A stretch of DNA of 64,000 bases from the NCBI GenBank assembly GCA_963677135.2, contig CAXXLS010000012.1, positions 434,001-498,000 of the forward strand, read 5' to 3'. The stretch is from Seleniibacterium sp963677135 (GTDB lineage: Bacteria; Desulfobacterota; Desulfuromonadia; Desulfuromonadales; Geopsychrobacteraceae). Position 1 is the stretch's first letter. Every line of letters starts with the position of its first letter. A model generated the notes under the pieces. That model saw only the letters and a list, made by a program, of their open reading frames with translations. It did no database searches and had not been told where the DNA came from. Shown here in pieces: positions 26,057 to 35,751 of this stretch. A program made the translations under genes and the position numbers.

Positions 26057-27325
26057 TTAGCGCAGCTCAATGGTTGCGCGATGCTCCCCGCCAGCTACAG
26101 AGCGTTCGAAACTCCATTCCATCTTAGCGGACAGCTGCTCGATCAGCTGCAGCCCCAGTCCGAAACCGAGATCCTCCAGATTATCTGCGGAAGCAATTTT
26201 GTTGCTGATGACAATCCGCCCTTGCTGCTGACTGATGCAAATCTCCCCGTCCCAACTGTGCTGAAAGGCATTGCGGATCAGGTTTCCCAGGACAATACGG
26301 GCCGGAACTTCTGCAGTTTCCAGTGGCCAGGAGGACGTGGCTACGGTCAGAGTGACCGGCTTGTCCTTGAGGAGGTAGCGGTTTTCGCTGATCAGGTCTT
26401 TGATGAGGCGGTCCAGTTCGCAGTTCTGTCGCGGGGTCGGCAGATCCGATTCCCGGCTCAACCACAACAGGGTTTCTGTCAGATGCTTCATGGTCAGACT
26501 GGCACGGTCAATCCTCTCCACCACCTGAGCCTGGCGGGGATCGGGCGGGGTGGCCAGCTTTTTCTGGATTTTGTGTAGCAGTTCAATATTGTTGCGGATA
26601 ACAGCGATGGGGGTGCGCAGTTCATGGCTGCTGTGACGCAGGAAGCGCTGCTCCCGCTCCAGGCTTCGCTGAACCGAAGAGAGGCTGTTCTGTATCAGGG
26701 CGGCCAGCTCATTCAGTTCCGGGTAGCTGAAGTCGGGCGTGGGTTCGGTCAGGTTGTTCTGATTGAGCTGCCGAGCCCAGTTGCCGAGTCTGCCGACCGG
26801 CCGGGAAACCTGTTTGAGCAGCAGCCACAACAATAAAATGAATAAAGCTGCGATGGCGACGCTGAGGATGAGCAAAAACTCCATGTTCTGGTGGGCCTGC
26901 TTCCCGATCAGGGGATTGAGCTCCTCATGGGTCAGGGTGCGAGAGATGAAATACTCCTCCTCGCCAAGGGCGGAGCGCATGACAAAATGCAGGTTACGGT
27001 GATGCTCCGAGTGTTTCGGCGGGCGCGATTTCAGCAGGACATTAGCCTGTTGCGGCTCTTCGAAAACGGTGCGAATCTCCTCGGGCAGCTGTGACCAAGA
27101 GCTGGCAATCCGGTAGCCGCTGAAGGTGTTGAGCTGTTGCCGCTGCCCGGCCGGGACGGACTCGACGTAACTCTTGAGGACTTCGTGCATGGTCCCCGAG
27201 GTGACATTGTCCATGCCGAGGATGAAAAAATGGGCGCTGAGCATGGTATACCCGCCGACCAGGATCGTCATCAGCAGCAGGAAGACCAGGGCGACATAGA
27301 GTTTCAGGCTGATCTGGCGCTTCAT
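26057..27325 (-). CDS. Sensor histidine kinase of an RND efflux operon
   Basis: This 422-residue protein has two membrane segments (about 10-30 and 150-170) flanking a periplasmic sensor of roughly 115 residues that is rich in His and Arg near KHSEHHRNLH. A HAMP-like linker follows, with the phosphoacceptor His234 in SHELRTPI and a HATPase domain (NLIRNAFQHS, GFGLGLQLI). Its start follows the response-regulator stop codon without a gap, so both come from one message with the efflux genes upstream. It most likely senses an envelope stress or a transported compound. Array C abuts its stop codon. Confidence 0.9.
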   Translation of the reverse strand: MKRQISLKLYVALVFLLLMTILVGGYTMLSAHFFILGMDNVTSGTMHEVLKSYVESVPAGQRQQLNTFSGYRIASSWSQLPEEIRTVFEEPQQANVLLKSRPPKHSEHHRNLHFVMRSALGEEEYFISRTLTHEELNPLIGKQAHQNMEFLLILSVAIAALFILLLWLLLKQVSRPVGRLGNWARQLNQNNLTEPTPDFSYPELNELAALIQNSLSSVQRSLEREQRFLRHSSHELRTPIAVIRNNIELLHKIQKKLATPPDPRQAQVVERIDRASLTMKHLTETLLWLSRESDLPTPRQNCELDRLIKDLISENRYLLKDKPVTLTVATSSWPLETAEVPARIVLGNLIRNAFQHSWDGEICISQQQGRIVISNKIASADNLEDLGFGLGLQLIEQLSAKMEWSFERSVAGGEHRATIELR

Positions 27326-28003
27326 CTACCCGGTCTCCGTTTTTTTGATGGCAAACCCGTGTCCCGGGAGGGTGTGCAGCAGGGGCGTTTCGAAGGGAGC
27401 ATCGAGGGCCTTGCGGAGATGAAACAGGTGAACTTTGAGGCTGTCACTGTCGGGAGAGTCCTCCCCCCAGACGGCGCTGATCAGCTTGTCCCGGGAGACC
27501 GCTTCCGGAACTGCACGGAGCAGGGTTTCCAGAATCTGCCAGCCGATGGGGGATAATCTGATTTCCTGACCGGCCCGCTTGACGGTGTGTTCCGTCAGGT
27601 TCATTTCCAGGTCATGATACCTCAGCAGCCTGGCCTGCCCGCTCCGGCGCTTGGCCAGGGCCTGGATGCGAACCACCAGTTCCTGGAGTTCGAAGGGTTT
27701 GACCAGGTAGTCGTCGGTCCCGGCGGCAAAGCCATCAAGCTTGTCGACCAGCTGATCACGGGCGGTGAGCATCAGGATCGGGGTTTCATTCCCGGCGAGT
27801 CTGACCCGCTGGCACAGGGAATAGCCGTCGAGACCGGGCATGTTGATATCGAGGAGGAGCACCGCGTAGTTGTTCTGTTCGATCAGTTGCAGTCCGGCGA
27901 GGCCGTTGCTGGCGTAATCGCAGCGGATCTCTTCCAGCTCGAGATAATCGATAACGGTTTCGGCCAGGTCAAAGTCATCTTCGACCAGCAGCACGGTCAG
28001 CAT
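27326..28003 (-). CDS. OmpR-family response regulator
   Basis: This 225-residue protein has a receiver domain with the acidic pocket VEDD, phospho-acceptor Asp52 (LLLDINMPG) and KPFE, and a winged-helix output domain (RLSPIGWQILETLLR, DSLKVHLFHLRKAL, LHTLPGHGFAI). It overlaps the RND transporter gene by a few bases, so it is the fourth gene of the efflux operon and presumably controls that operon. Confidence 0.92.
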   Translation of the reverse strand: MLTVLLVEDDFDLAETVIDYLELEEIRCDYASNGLAGLQLIEQNNYAVLLLDINMPGLDGYSLCQRVRLAGNETPILMLTARDQLVDKLDGFAAGTDDYLVKPFELQELVVRIQALAKRRSGQARLLRYHDLEMNLTEHTVKRAGQEIRLSPIGWQILETLLRAVPEAVSRDKLISAVWGEDSPDSDSLKVHLFHLRKALDAPFETPLLHTLPGHGFAIKKTETG

Positions 28004-31000
28004 GGCGATTCCTTTTGGGGGTTGGCGCTGTAGAGATGTTTCAGGCGCGTCAGCTGTGCTCCCACATCATACATGATCATCAGCAAGGATGGAATCAGCA
28101 CCAGGGTGATCGCCGTGGCGAAGAGGATGCCGTAGGCCAGGGACACGGCCGCCGGGATCAGGAACTGGGCCTGCATGGAGGTCTCCCACAGCAGGGGAAG
28201 CAGGCCGGCGAAGGTGGTGAACGAGGTCAGTAGCACGGCCCGCAGACGGCTGCGGCATGACTGGCTGATGGCATCGTGCAGGTTGGCCTCATTTTCCCGG
28301 ATATCGTTAAAGGTCGAGACCAGCAGCAGGCTGTCGTTGACCACGACCCCGGCCAGGGCGATGATACCGTTGAGGGACAGGATCCCCAGGGACAGATCGT
28401 GAAACCAGTGACCGAGGATCGCTCCGACAATGCCGAAGGGGATGGCCGACATGATGATAAGCGGCTGCAGGTAGGATTTTAACGGAATCGCCAGCAGGAA
28501 ATAGATGATGACCATGGCGAGCAGGAACATTTTTTCCATCGAGGTTGTGGTTTCGGCCTGCTGTTCGGCCTCGCCGGCAAAGTAGATGCTGACGCCGGGG
28601 TATTGGCGCTCCAGGGCGGGGACGACCTCCCGTTTCAGCTGGGCGACCAGTTCCGTGGCCGAGAGGACGTCCTTGTCGACGTCGGAGGAAATATAGATGG
28701 CACGCTTGCCGTCGATCCGTGTGATGGTGTCGCGGGTGTAGCCGAAGGTGGCCGTGGCGACGGCGGACAGGGGTACCACGGCGCCGTCCTTGGTCCGGAT
28801 GTTTGCCGCCAGAACGTCATTGGCGGTCTGGCGCTGTTCATCCGGGTAGCGGACCTTGACTTCGACCTCGTCACTGTTGCGTTGAAAGCGCTGGACCACC
28901 TGGCCGCTGAAGGCCTGCAGCACCTGCTCGGCCAGCATCTCGGTGGTGATTCCCAGGGACCGCCCCTGCTGGGTCAACTCCAGATGCAGCTGGGGCTGGC
29001 CCGGCTCGAGATTGTCCTCGATGCCGGAAACGGCGGGAAATTTGGCAAGCTCTTCTTTGAAGGTCTCCCCGGCGCTGGTCAGCACGTCATTATTGCTGGC
29101 GCGCAATTCGACGCGGAAAGCATCGACCATATGGCGGGAGCTGCGGATAATCAGGGATTTCACCCCTTCGGGCAGACCGCTCAGCTCGCGCCAGGTACGG
29201 GCGAATTCGTTGATATTGTAGGGCGCGTCGGAGGCCAGTTCGATACTCAGGGAGCCGGACTGCTCGCCATTGGCCGTGACCTGCAGATTCTTGATGCCGC
29301 TGATATCGCCATTTTTTTGCAACCGGGCATCGGCCTGCCGCGCCTGCGTTTCAAGCAGGTTCAGGACCGCGTGGGTCTGCCCGAAGCTGGCGTCGTTGAG
29401 CATGGAAAATTCGGCGCTGACGGTATCACCGGTGATCTCGGGAAAGAAACTCAGGCGTACCGCCCCGGTAAAGGGCATGGCCATAACCGCGATCAGGACG
29501 CAGAGAAAGATGACGACGACAAAATAGCGATAAGTCAGGCTCAGGTCGATAGTTGGCCGATAGATGCGCTGGTTGAACCATTCCAGGCTCCGGTCCGCTC
29601 CCTGCTGAATCGCCTGCCAGATCCGCAGAGGATAAAAACGGCTGCGTGTGACCTGGGTATTCAGGTGGGCCAGGTGGGAGGGCAGAATCAGCTTCGACTC
29701 GACGAGGGACAGCACCAGACAGATGGCGACCACCATGGCAAATTGGGAATAGAGCTGACCCAGGTGGCCGCTGATCTGGGAAATGGCGAAGAAGGCGGCG
29801 ACGGTGGTGAACACTCCGAACATGGTGGGGACCGCCACTCGCTGGGTGCCGGTAATGGTGTTTTCAATGGTGTCGCCATAGCGGGAACGGCTGGTGTAGA
29901 TACTTTCGCCGATGACGACGGCATCGTCGACCACAATCCCCAGGGCGAGGATGAAGCCGAAGGTGGTGAACTCGTTGATCGTCAGCCCGGCAAAGGCATC
30001 CCCCATAAAATACAGGGTGCCGAAAAAGATGAACGGCAGACCCATGGCGACCCAGAAGGCGACGGTCAGATTAAGGAACAGGGCGAGAAGGGCAAAGACC
30101 ATGACAATCCCGGTGACGGCGTTTTTGATCAGCAGCTGCAGACGCTCGGTGATCATGGTGCTGCGGTCGTACCAGCTGGCCAGCTGGACCCCGCCCGGGA
30201 GTTTGCCGTCGGCGCGCCACTTTTTGACCACTTTCTTCGCTGCGGCAACCGATTTCGCGATGTCGTCCTGCCCGGTGCTGACGACCTGCAGGGCGATACT
30301 GTCGTGCCCGTTGAAGCGGGAGAGGGCTTGGTCCTCATCGACAAAGCCGTCTTTGATGGTGGCGATGTCGCCGAGCAGAATCTGACTGCCGTCGCTGGTG
30401 GTCAACACCGGAATAGCTGCGAATTCGGTACGCTGATAGGCCTGCTGCGATGCTTTCAGCTGCAGGTAAAGCTGTCTGTTGCTGAGGATCGCCGTCATGG
30501 TACTGGAGGATCCCTGGTTGATGGCATCCTCAATGTCAGACAGGGAGAGGTCATAGGCCTGCAGACGTTCTTCATCGATTTCAATCACCATGAGCGGGTC
30601 AAGGTTGCCGGAAATAATCACCCGGCTGATATCGTTCTGGTTCAGCAGGTCATTTTTCAGCGCATCGGCCAGCTGTTGCATACCGGCGCGGCCGATATCG
30701 CCGTAAAACTGAAGCCAGATGGCATGATCCTCCCGCTCGCTCTTTTCAATTACCGGGTTGTCGGCATCGGCGGGGAAGGTCGAAATGGCATCGACTTTGG
30801 TTTTTACGTCGCGCAGCAGGGTGTCGAGGTCGTAGTCGCTCTGTTTTTCCACGGTGACCGTTGTGCCCTTGCCGGTCGAGGAGCTGGTCATCGATTTGAT
30901 GCCGTTGACGTCTTCCAGCTGATCTTCGATTTTAATCGCCAGCCCTTCCTCCGACTGTCTGGCCGAACCGCTGTCGTAACTGACCGAAATGGTCAGACTG

Positions 31001-31143
31001 TCAGGCTCCAGGCTGGGGAAGGCTTCTTTGCGGGTGTTTTCCAGGGACATGATGCCGAGGATAATGATCAGCAGCAACAGCAGGTTGGCGGCCACCGGGT
31101 TGGTGGCGAACCAGGCGATAAGTCCGCGTCTGACGCTATTCAT
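27997..31143 (-). CDS. RND-family efflux permease (AcrB/VexB-like), first operon
   Basis: This inner-membrane proton-driven pump of about 1048 residues has a first helix near ANLLLLLIIILGIM, a large periplasmic loop, then TM2-TM6 and a duplicated second half. TM4 carries the paired aspartates of the proton relay, LGIVVDDAVVIGES. It is only distantly related to the AcrB-like pump of the second operon. I prefer the ATG at 31143, which has AGGTGG upstream; a GTG nine bases further upstream is possible. It overlaps the adaptor gene by a few bases. The substrate is unknown; the typical metal-binding residues of heavy-metal pumps are not evident. Confidence 0.9.
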   Translation of the reverse strand: MNSVRRGLIAWFATNPVAANLLLLLIIILGIMSLENTRKEAFPSLEPDSLTISVSYDSGSARQSEEGLAIKIEDQLEDVNGIKSMTSSSTGKGTTVTVEKQSDYDLDTLLRDVKTKVDAISTFPADADNPVIEKSEREDHAIWLQFYGDIGRAGMQQLADALKNDLLNQNDISRVIISGNLDPLMVIEIDEERLQAYDLSLSDIEDAINQGSSSTMTAILSNRQLYLQLKASQQAYQRTEFAAIPVLTTSDGSQILLGDIATIKDGFVDEDQALSRFNGHDSIALQVVSTGQDDIAKSVAAAKKVVKKWRADGKLPGGVQLASWYDRSTMITERLQLLIKNAVTGIVMVFALLALFLNLTVAFWVAMGLPFIFFGTLYFMGDAFAGLTINEFTTFGFILALGIVVDDAVVIGESIYTSRSRYGDTIENTITGTQRVAVPTMFGVFTTVAAFFAISQISGHLGQLYSQFAMVVAICLVLSLVESKLILPSHLAHLNTQVTRSRFYPLRIWQAIQQGADRSLEWFNQRIYRPTIDLSLTYRYFVVVIFLCVLIAVMAMPFTGAVRLSFFPEITGDTVSAEFSMLNDASFGQTHAVLNLLETQARQADARLQKNGDISGIKNLQVTANGEQSGSLSIELASDAPYNINEFARTWRELSGLPEGVKSLIIRSSRHMVDAFRVELRASNNDVLTSAGETFKEELAKFPAVSGIEDNLEPGQPQLHLELTQQGRSLGITTEMLAEQVLQAFSGQVVQRFQRNSDEVEVKVRYPDEQRQTANDVLAANIRTKDGAVVPLSAVATATFGYTRDTITRIDGKRAIYISSDVDKDVLSATELVAQLKREVVPALERQYPGVSIYFAGEAEQQAETTTSMEKMFLLAMVIIYFLLAIPLKSYLQPLIIMSAIPFGIVGAILGHWFHDLSLGILSLNGIIALAGVVVNDSLLLVSTFNDIRENEANLHDAISQSCRSRLRAVLLTSFTTFAGLLPLLWETSMQAQFLIPAAVSLAYGILFATAITLVLIPSLLMIMYDVGAQLTRLKHLYSANPQKESPC

Positions 31144-32311
31144 GACGGCCACCTGCCACCGGGTTGACCGGCATGCCGACGACGTAACTGCTCAAGGGAT
31201 GGGTCAGGACCTGTTGCGCTGTGTCGGCCAGCTCGGCCGGAACCTCGATGTAGATGGCTGCGGAGGTCGAAAAGACCGGTTCCGCAGGGAAGGACGCCAG
31301 GGTCTGGTCATTGTTGACGTACCAGATCTCACCCTTCTGGCTGAGGGCCGAGGTGGGCAGCTTCCACAGGTTGCCCAGGGTGCGGCCGGGAATATCCGCT
31401 TTGAGAAAGGTCTCCGGCAATAGCTGCGGTGCTTGTTCGAACGGCCTGGTGACACTGATTACGAGGGTGCGTTTGCGGGTGGTGGCGTCAAGGTGCTGTT
31501 CGCTGCGCAGCACCCGGCCCTGCCAACTCGCGCCGCTTTCCCTGTTGGTCAGAGTGACCGGCCAGGTGCCACTGCCCAGCTCCTGGCTGCCCGGGAGCCG
31601 CTGCCAGTCGCGGGCCGACAGAGACACCTCAATTTCACTGCGGTCGCTGCTGTATAGCACGGCGATGTCGCCGCCGCTTTGCAGGTAACTGCCGGGTGCG
31701 ACGGATCGCTCGACGATCAGGGCATCGAAGGGAACGCTGATCCGGGTATTCTGCAGATCTTTGCGGGCGCTTGCCAATGTCGCTTCGGCGTTGGCGACGG
31801 CGGCCCGGGCCGCGGCCAGCTGAGGTTGGCGCAGCACCAGCTCGGACGCCGGTTCGCCGCTTAAGCCAGACGCCTGCCACTCGGCCAGGGCCTGGGCGGC
31901 CTGGCGTTCTTCTTCGAGCAGGCTCACCCGGGCCTCGCTTAATTCCTGCCTGGCCGCAGCAACGGCAGCCTGGTAGACGCTATCCTCGAGCCAGGCAATG
32001 GCCGTTCCTTTGCTGATCAGGGATCCCGACTCAAATTCAGGGGCCAGCTTTTTTATCCGGCCGCTGACCTGGGCGGTCAGGGTCAGTTGGTAATGTGGAC
32101 TGGCGGAACCGTAGGCGACAATCTGCGTGGCGTACTCCCCGGGAGTCACACTGATAACGCTGACGTCGGGGTGCAGGATGATCTCACTTTTCTGCAGGGG
32201 CGGCTTGTTGTTCTGGGCCTGCATCCGGTCTTTCACGTTGAAGCCCAACAGGACCAGGAGGCTGATGGCGGCGAGGGGAAGAAGCCACTGCAGAAGACGG
32301 CGACTGTTCAT
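31136..32311 (-). CDS. RND periplasmic adaptor (membrane fusion protein), first operon
   Basis: This 391-residue protein has an N-terminal membrane anchor (LLPLAAISLLVLLGF). The barrel-sandwich hybrid halves are around YQLTLTAQVSGRIKKL and ISVPFDALIVERSVAPG, with a coiled-coil hairpin between them (AAVAAARQELSEARVSLLEEE). The beta-barrel is around PVTLTNRESGASWQGRV. It links the inner-membrane pump to the outer-membrane channel. Its start overlaps the stop of the outer-membrane factor gene by four bases. Confidence 0.88.
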   Translation of the reverse strand: MNSRRLLQWLLPLAAISLLVLLGFNVKDRMQAQNNKPPLQKSEIILHPDVSVISVTPGEYATQIVAYGSASPHYQLTLTAQVSGRIKKLAPEFESGSLISKGTAIAWLEDSVYQAAVAAARQELSEARVSLLEEERQAAQALAEWQASGLSGEPASELVLRQPQLAAARAAVANAEATLASARKDLQNTRISVPFDALIVERSVAPGSYLQSGGDIAVLYSSDRSEIEVSLSARDWQRLPGSQELGSGTWPVTLTNRESGASWQGRVLRSEQHLDATTRKRTLVISVTRPFEQAPQLLPETFLKADIPGRTLGNLWKLPTSALSQKGEIWYVNNDQTLASFPAEPVFSTSAAIYIEVPAELADTAQQVLTHPLSSYVVGMPVNPVAGGRHE

Positions 32312-33672
32312 GGTTTCACTCCGAGACCGAGGGCCAGACCGAGGTCGATGCGGTTGGCCAGCCGGTTGTAGATGATGGTGTTCAGCTGTTCTTCAAGGTC
32401 ATAGGCCTGTTCCTCGACAGTCAGCAGGTCCGGAAGTTCAACCAGACCGTTACGGTAGCTCCGCTGATACTGGGTGACGGTATTGCGGGCTGCGGCCAGG
32501 GCCTGTTCGATATTCTGCTGGCGCTGCTCGAGGGACTTTTCCAGGGTTATAGCCTCCTCGACTTCGCCGACCGCCGCCAGGAGGGTTTCGCGGTAGGCCT
32601 GATAGGCCTGCTCCGTTTCCAGCTCGGCGATCTGCGCTGCCGTTTTAAGTTGGCCCCCCTGGTAAAGGGGAGCGGTCAGCTGGCCCAGCAGAGACCAGAG
32701 GGGATCCCTCAGCAGCAGAGCCGAAGGAGAGGCGGCGACATCGTTCAGGGCGGCCTGCAGACTGATGCTTGGGAGCATCTCTTTGTAGGCGACCCTGGCG
32801 CGTAAATCGGCGGCTCCAATGGCAAGGTAGGTCGCTTTCAGGTCGGGGCGGCGCTGCAGGGTTAGCTCCGGCAGATCGGCCAGGGGCAGCAGGACGACCG
32901 GATACTCCAGCGGTGCAGTCACCGCTGTTGTTTGGGACCTGCCGAGCAGCGTGGCCAAAGAGCGCTGCAGGGTGGCGCGTTCCTGATTGTATTCCGCCAA
33001 TGTTGCCCGAGCGCTGGCGACGGAGCTCCTGGCGCTGTCGAGATCGGTCAGCTCACCCAACCCGTTGCGGTAACGTTCTCTGGTCAGACGGGTGTTCTGG
33101 TCAAGGACGTTGATGCGCTGCTGCTGAATGGCGATACGCCTCTGGGTTGCGATCAGCTCAAGCCACGCTTTCATCACTTCACTGGTCAGCGTGTCCCGGG
33201 CGGCCTGGCAGGTAGCCTGCTGCTGAGCCAGCTTCTGCCCTGCCGCCTGGCTTTCGTCCCCCAGCTTGTGCCACAGGTCGAGTTCCCACGAGATTTCCAG
33301 TGTGCCGCTGTAGCTGGTCTCGCTGTCCTGTTCTTCTGCGATCGCTCCCCCCGCTTCGAGCGCCGGGAGCCGCGCTCCCTGGCTTTGCCGGAGTTCCAGT
33401 TGCCGCATTTTCAGGGTCAGCATGGTCTGCTGCAATCCGGGATTGGCCGCCAGAGCCTCCGTGACCAGGGCGGTCAGCTCCGGTGAATCGAGGAGGTCAC
33501 CCAGGATGGTGACGGCTGTCGAGCTGGCCGCATCGAGTTGCGACCAGCTCTGAATCTGGCGGTTGTCCTGCCTGGCCTGCTCGGACCACTGGCGGGTTGT
33601 GGTCGGCAGGCACCCGGAGACTGCGAACAACAGAAACAGCATGGAAATATTTTTCATCAGGCATCGTGTCAT
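32308..33672 (-). CDS. Outer-membrane efflux lipoprotein, TolC/NodT family, first operon
   Basis: This 454-residue protein has a lipoprotein signal (MLFLLFAVSGC). Two repeated outer-membrane-efflux domains are visible (QQTMLTLKMRQLELRQSQGA, LTRERYRNGLGELTDLDSAR, and in the second half NTVTQYQRSYRNGLVELPDLL). It is the first gene of the minus-strand operon OMF-adaptor-pump-regulator-kinase. An internal ATG at 33657 right before the lipoprotein signal is an equally plausible start. Its promoter must lie in the 33673-33800 region shared with the divergent TetR operon. Confidence 0.88.
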   Translation of the reverse strand: MTRCLMKNISMLFLLFAVSGCLPTTTRQWSEQARQDNRQIQSWSQLDAASSTAVTILGDLLDSPELTALVTEALAANPGLQQTMLTLKMRQLELRQSQGARLPALEAGGAIAEEQDSETSYSGTLEISWELDLWHKLGDESQAAGQKLAQQQATCQAARDTLTSEVMKAWLELIATQRRIAIQQQRINVLDQNTRLTRERYRNGLGELTDLDSARSSVASARATLAEYNQERATLQRSLATLLGRSQTTAVTAPLEYPVVLLPLADLPELTLQRRPDLKATYLAIGAADLRARVAYKEMLPSISLQAALNDVAASPSALLLRDPLWSLLGQLTAPLYQGGQLKTAAQIAELETEQAYQAYRETLLAAVGEVEEAITLEKSLEQRQQNIEQALAAARNTVTQYQRSYRNGLVELPDLLTVEEQAYDLEEQLNTIIYNRLANRIDLGLALGLGVKP

Positions 33673-33777
33673 AAGCGGCTCTTACTGATGGAGGGTTCAT
33701 GGATATGGCCCTTAAGTAACCCAGTGCCGGTTAACATGCGGTTAAGATGAAAAATTCAAAAAAATGGAGAATGGCTA

Positions 33778-33830
33778 TTGACTCGGATGACCGGTTAGTC
33801 ATAATTTGACTGCATAGTCATTTTATGACT
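33778..33830 (+). promoter_or_regulatory. TetR-operon promoter with four TGACT/AGTCA half-sites
   Basis: TTGACT (33778-33783), a 16-base spacer and CATAAT (33800-33805) form a good promoter. Overlapping and following it are alternating half-sites: AGTCA (33797-33801), TGACT (33807-33811), AGTCAT (33816-33821) and ATGACT (33825-33830). The last pair is a perfect inverted repeat around TTT. This is the natural binding place for the TetR protein encoded just downstream. Confidence 0.6.
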
Positions 33831-33920
33831 CAAGAGTTTTCAGCGATGGGAAAATACTCAAGGCTGCCGGCTTATCGGGCAGTCTTCTTTTGTGATAAAA
33901 AAATTATTGAAGGCAGAGTT

Positions 33921-34502
33921 ATGTCAGGAATCCGTAAGAAAAAAGAGATGCTGGACCAGCTTCTCAGAGAGGAGATCGTTCAGGTGATCCTCACGATGAT
34001 TCATGAGAACACGCCGATTACCATGGACGAGGTGGCTCGGCAGTGCGGGGTGTCCAAAGGGACCCTTTACAACTACTTCCAGAATAAGGAAGAGCTGCTG
34101 GACCATGTCCACCAGGCGGTTCTCGATCCTCTGGTCGAATCAAACCGGCAGATTTTTGAGAGTCAGAGCGACCCGTTGAAGCGGGTTCTCGATTTTATTG
34201 AGTCGGTGTTCGCGACCCATGAGTGTATCGCCACCTACTTCCGCTTCATCTGGCAGAACAAAACGGCCGAAGCGGTCTATCGCGAACGGGTCGAGGTGCT
34301 GATGCATCCCCTGGCCAGGATCTGCCAGGAGGGTATCGATAAGGGTGAATTTATCAACGTCGATCCGTATATCCTTGCCGAAATGATTTACGGGACGGCG
34401 ATCGGTACCCTGACCACCCTGAATTATCGCGATGTCCCTGTAATTGACCGGACGCAGATTCTTCAGGACGTCAAAACTCTTATCAACAAGATTATCTGTT
34501 AA
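33921..34502 (+). CDS. TetR-family transcriptional regulator of the second efflux operon
   Basis: This 193-residue protein has an N-terminal helix-turn-helix, PITMDEVARQCGVSKGTLYNYFQNKEELL (read in two parts), typical of TetR/AcrR, and an all-helical ligand domain. I chose the ATG at 33921, which has GAAGGCAGAG upstream and leaves a standard-length N-terminus; the frame extends left across the operator region without support. It is the first gene of tetR-adaptor-pump-channel, so it probably represses its own operon until a ligand binds. Confidence 0.9.
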   Translation: MSGIRKKKEMLDQLLREEIVQVILTMIHENTPITMDEVARQCGVSKGTLYNYFQNKEELLDHVHQAVLDPLVESNRQIFESQSDPLKRVLDFIESVFATHECIATYFRFIWQNKTAEAVYRERVEVLMHPLARICQEGIDKGEFINVDPYILAEMIYGTAIGTLTTLNYRDVPVIDRTQILQDVKTLINKIIC

Positions 34503-34574
34503 CGCGTTTCAATTCTGAAAACTTCAAGGTTACTCTCCGGAAATCCGGATGGAAACTCACTGCAGGAGAAAGAC

Positions 34575-35735
34575 ATGAAATCGAAATTTCTGGTCGGGAT
34601 CATCATCCTGGCTCTTATCGGAACCGGCTATTATTTTTTTACCGGGCAGTCCCGGGTGACCCAGGCCCAGGCTCAGCAGCAGGGCGGGGGGCGGCCTCCC
34701 GTGGAGGTGTCGGTTTTCACGGTCCAGCCGCAGCAGGTTACCCTGACTCAGGATCTACCGGGGCGGACATCGTCTTACCAGATTGCCGAGATTCGTCCCC
34801 AGGTCACGGGCATTATCATCGACCGCCTGTTTACCGAAGGGAGTTTTGTCAAGGAAGGTCAGCAGCTCTACCAGATCGATCCGGCCCCGTACCAGGCCGC
34901 CTATGACAGTAAGGTCGCCGACCTGCGCAAGGCGGAAGCAAACCTGAAGTCGGTCGAGCCGAAAGTGGCGCGCTACCGTGAACTGGTCAATGTCGGTGGC
35001 GTCAGCCGTCAGAACTATGACGATGCCCTGGCGTCCCTGGAGCAGGCGAAGGCCGATATCGCGGTGGCCAAGGCGGCCGTGGCGACAGCCAGAATCAACC
35101 TCGACTATACCAAGGTGTTTGCCCCGATTTCCGGGCAGATCGGCAAATCCTCGGTAACCAAGGGAGCGCTGGTCACCGCCAACCAGGCGACGGCCCTGGC
35201 GACCATTCAGAACCTGAGCAAGGTTTATGTCGATGTCAGCCAGTCGAGTGCGGAGATCATGAAACTGCGCAAACAGTTTTCCGGGAACAAGCAGGCCGGA
35301 AAAATGACGGCCGAACTGATTCTGGAAGGTGAAAATGAGCCCTATGCGCACCGGGGAGAGATTCAGTTTTCCGATGTGACTGTCGACGAGGGGACCGGGA
35401 TGGTGCAACTGCGGATTCTCTTCCCCAATCCAGATCATTACCTGCTGCCCGGCCTGTTCGTCAAAGCCCGGGTGGCCCAGAGCAGGCTCGACAATGCCAT
35501 GATCGTGCCTCAGCAAGCCGTGGTCAGGAGCGCTGGCGGGGCGACGACGGTCTGGGCCGTAGGCGTTGACAATGTTGTCAATCCTCGTCCGGTGAAGGTC
35601 TCCCGGGCCATCGGCGACAAGTGGCTGGTCGAATCCGGGCTGGCCGCCGGGGACAAGGTGGTGGTTGCCGGCCTGCAGAAAATTGCTCCCGGTGCAACCG
35701 TGGTACCGGTGGAAATGACAACTTCAGCGCAGTAA
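34575..35735 (+). CDS. RND periplasmic adaptor, AcrA/MexA-like, second operon
   Basis: This 386-residue protein has an N-terminal anchor (FLVGIIILALIGTGYYFF) without the lipobox cysteine seen in AcrA. It shows the AcrA signatures LPGRTSSYQIAEIRPQVTGI, LFTEGSFVKEGQQLYQID, NLDYTKVFAPISGQIGKS, and late DNAMIVPQQAVVR. It follows tetR by 72 bases and precedes the pump gene by 16. Confidence 0.93.
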   Translation: MKSKFLVGIIILALIGTGYYFFTGQSRVTQAQAQQQGGGRPPVEVSVFTVQPQQVTLTQDLPGRTSSYQIAEIRPQVTGIIIDRLFTEGSFVKEGQQLYQIDPAPYQAAYDSKVADLRKAEANLKSVEPKVARYRELVNVGGVSRQNYDDALASLEQAKADIAVAKAAVATARINLDYTKVFAPISGQIGKSSVTKGALVTANQATALATIQNLSKVYVDVSQSSAEIMKLRKQFSGNKQAGKMTAELILEGENEPYAHRGEIQFSDVTVDEGTGMVQLRILFPNPDHYLLPGLFVKARVAQSRLDNAMIVPQQAVVRSAGGATTVWAVGVDNVVNPRPVKVSRAIGDKWLVESGLAAGDKVVVAGLQKIAPGATVVPVEMTTSAQ

Positions 35736-35751
35736 CGACAGGATAACAGCA

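Noticed and set aside
27587..31167. Long plus-strand open frames opposite the first efflux operon, one of 854 codons
   Set aside because: They are antisense to clear RND, adaptor and regulator genes. GC-rich codon use on the minus strand keeps the opposite frame open; translations look like low-complexity Gly/Asp-rich shadows.
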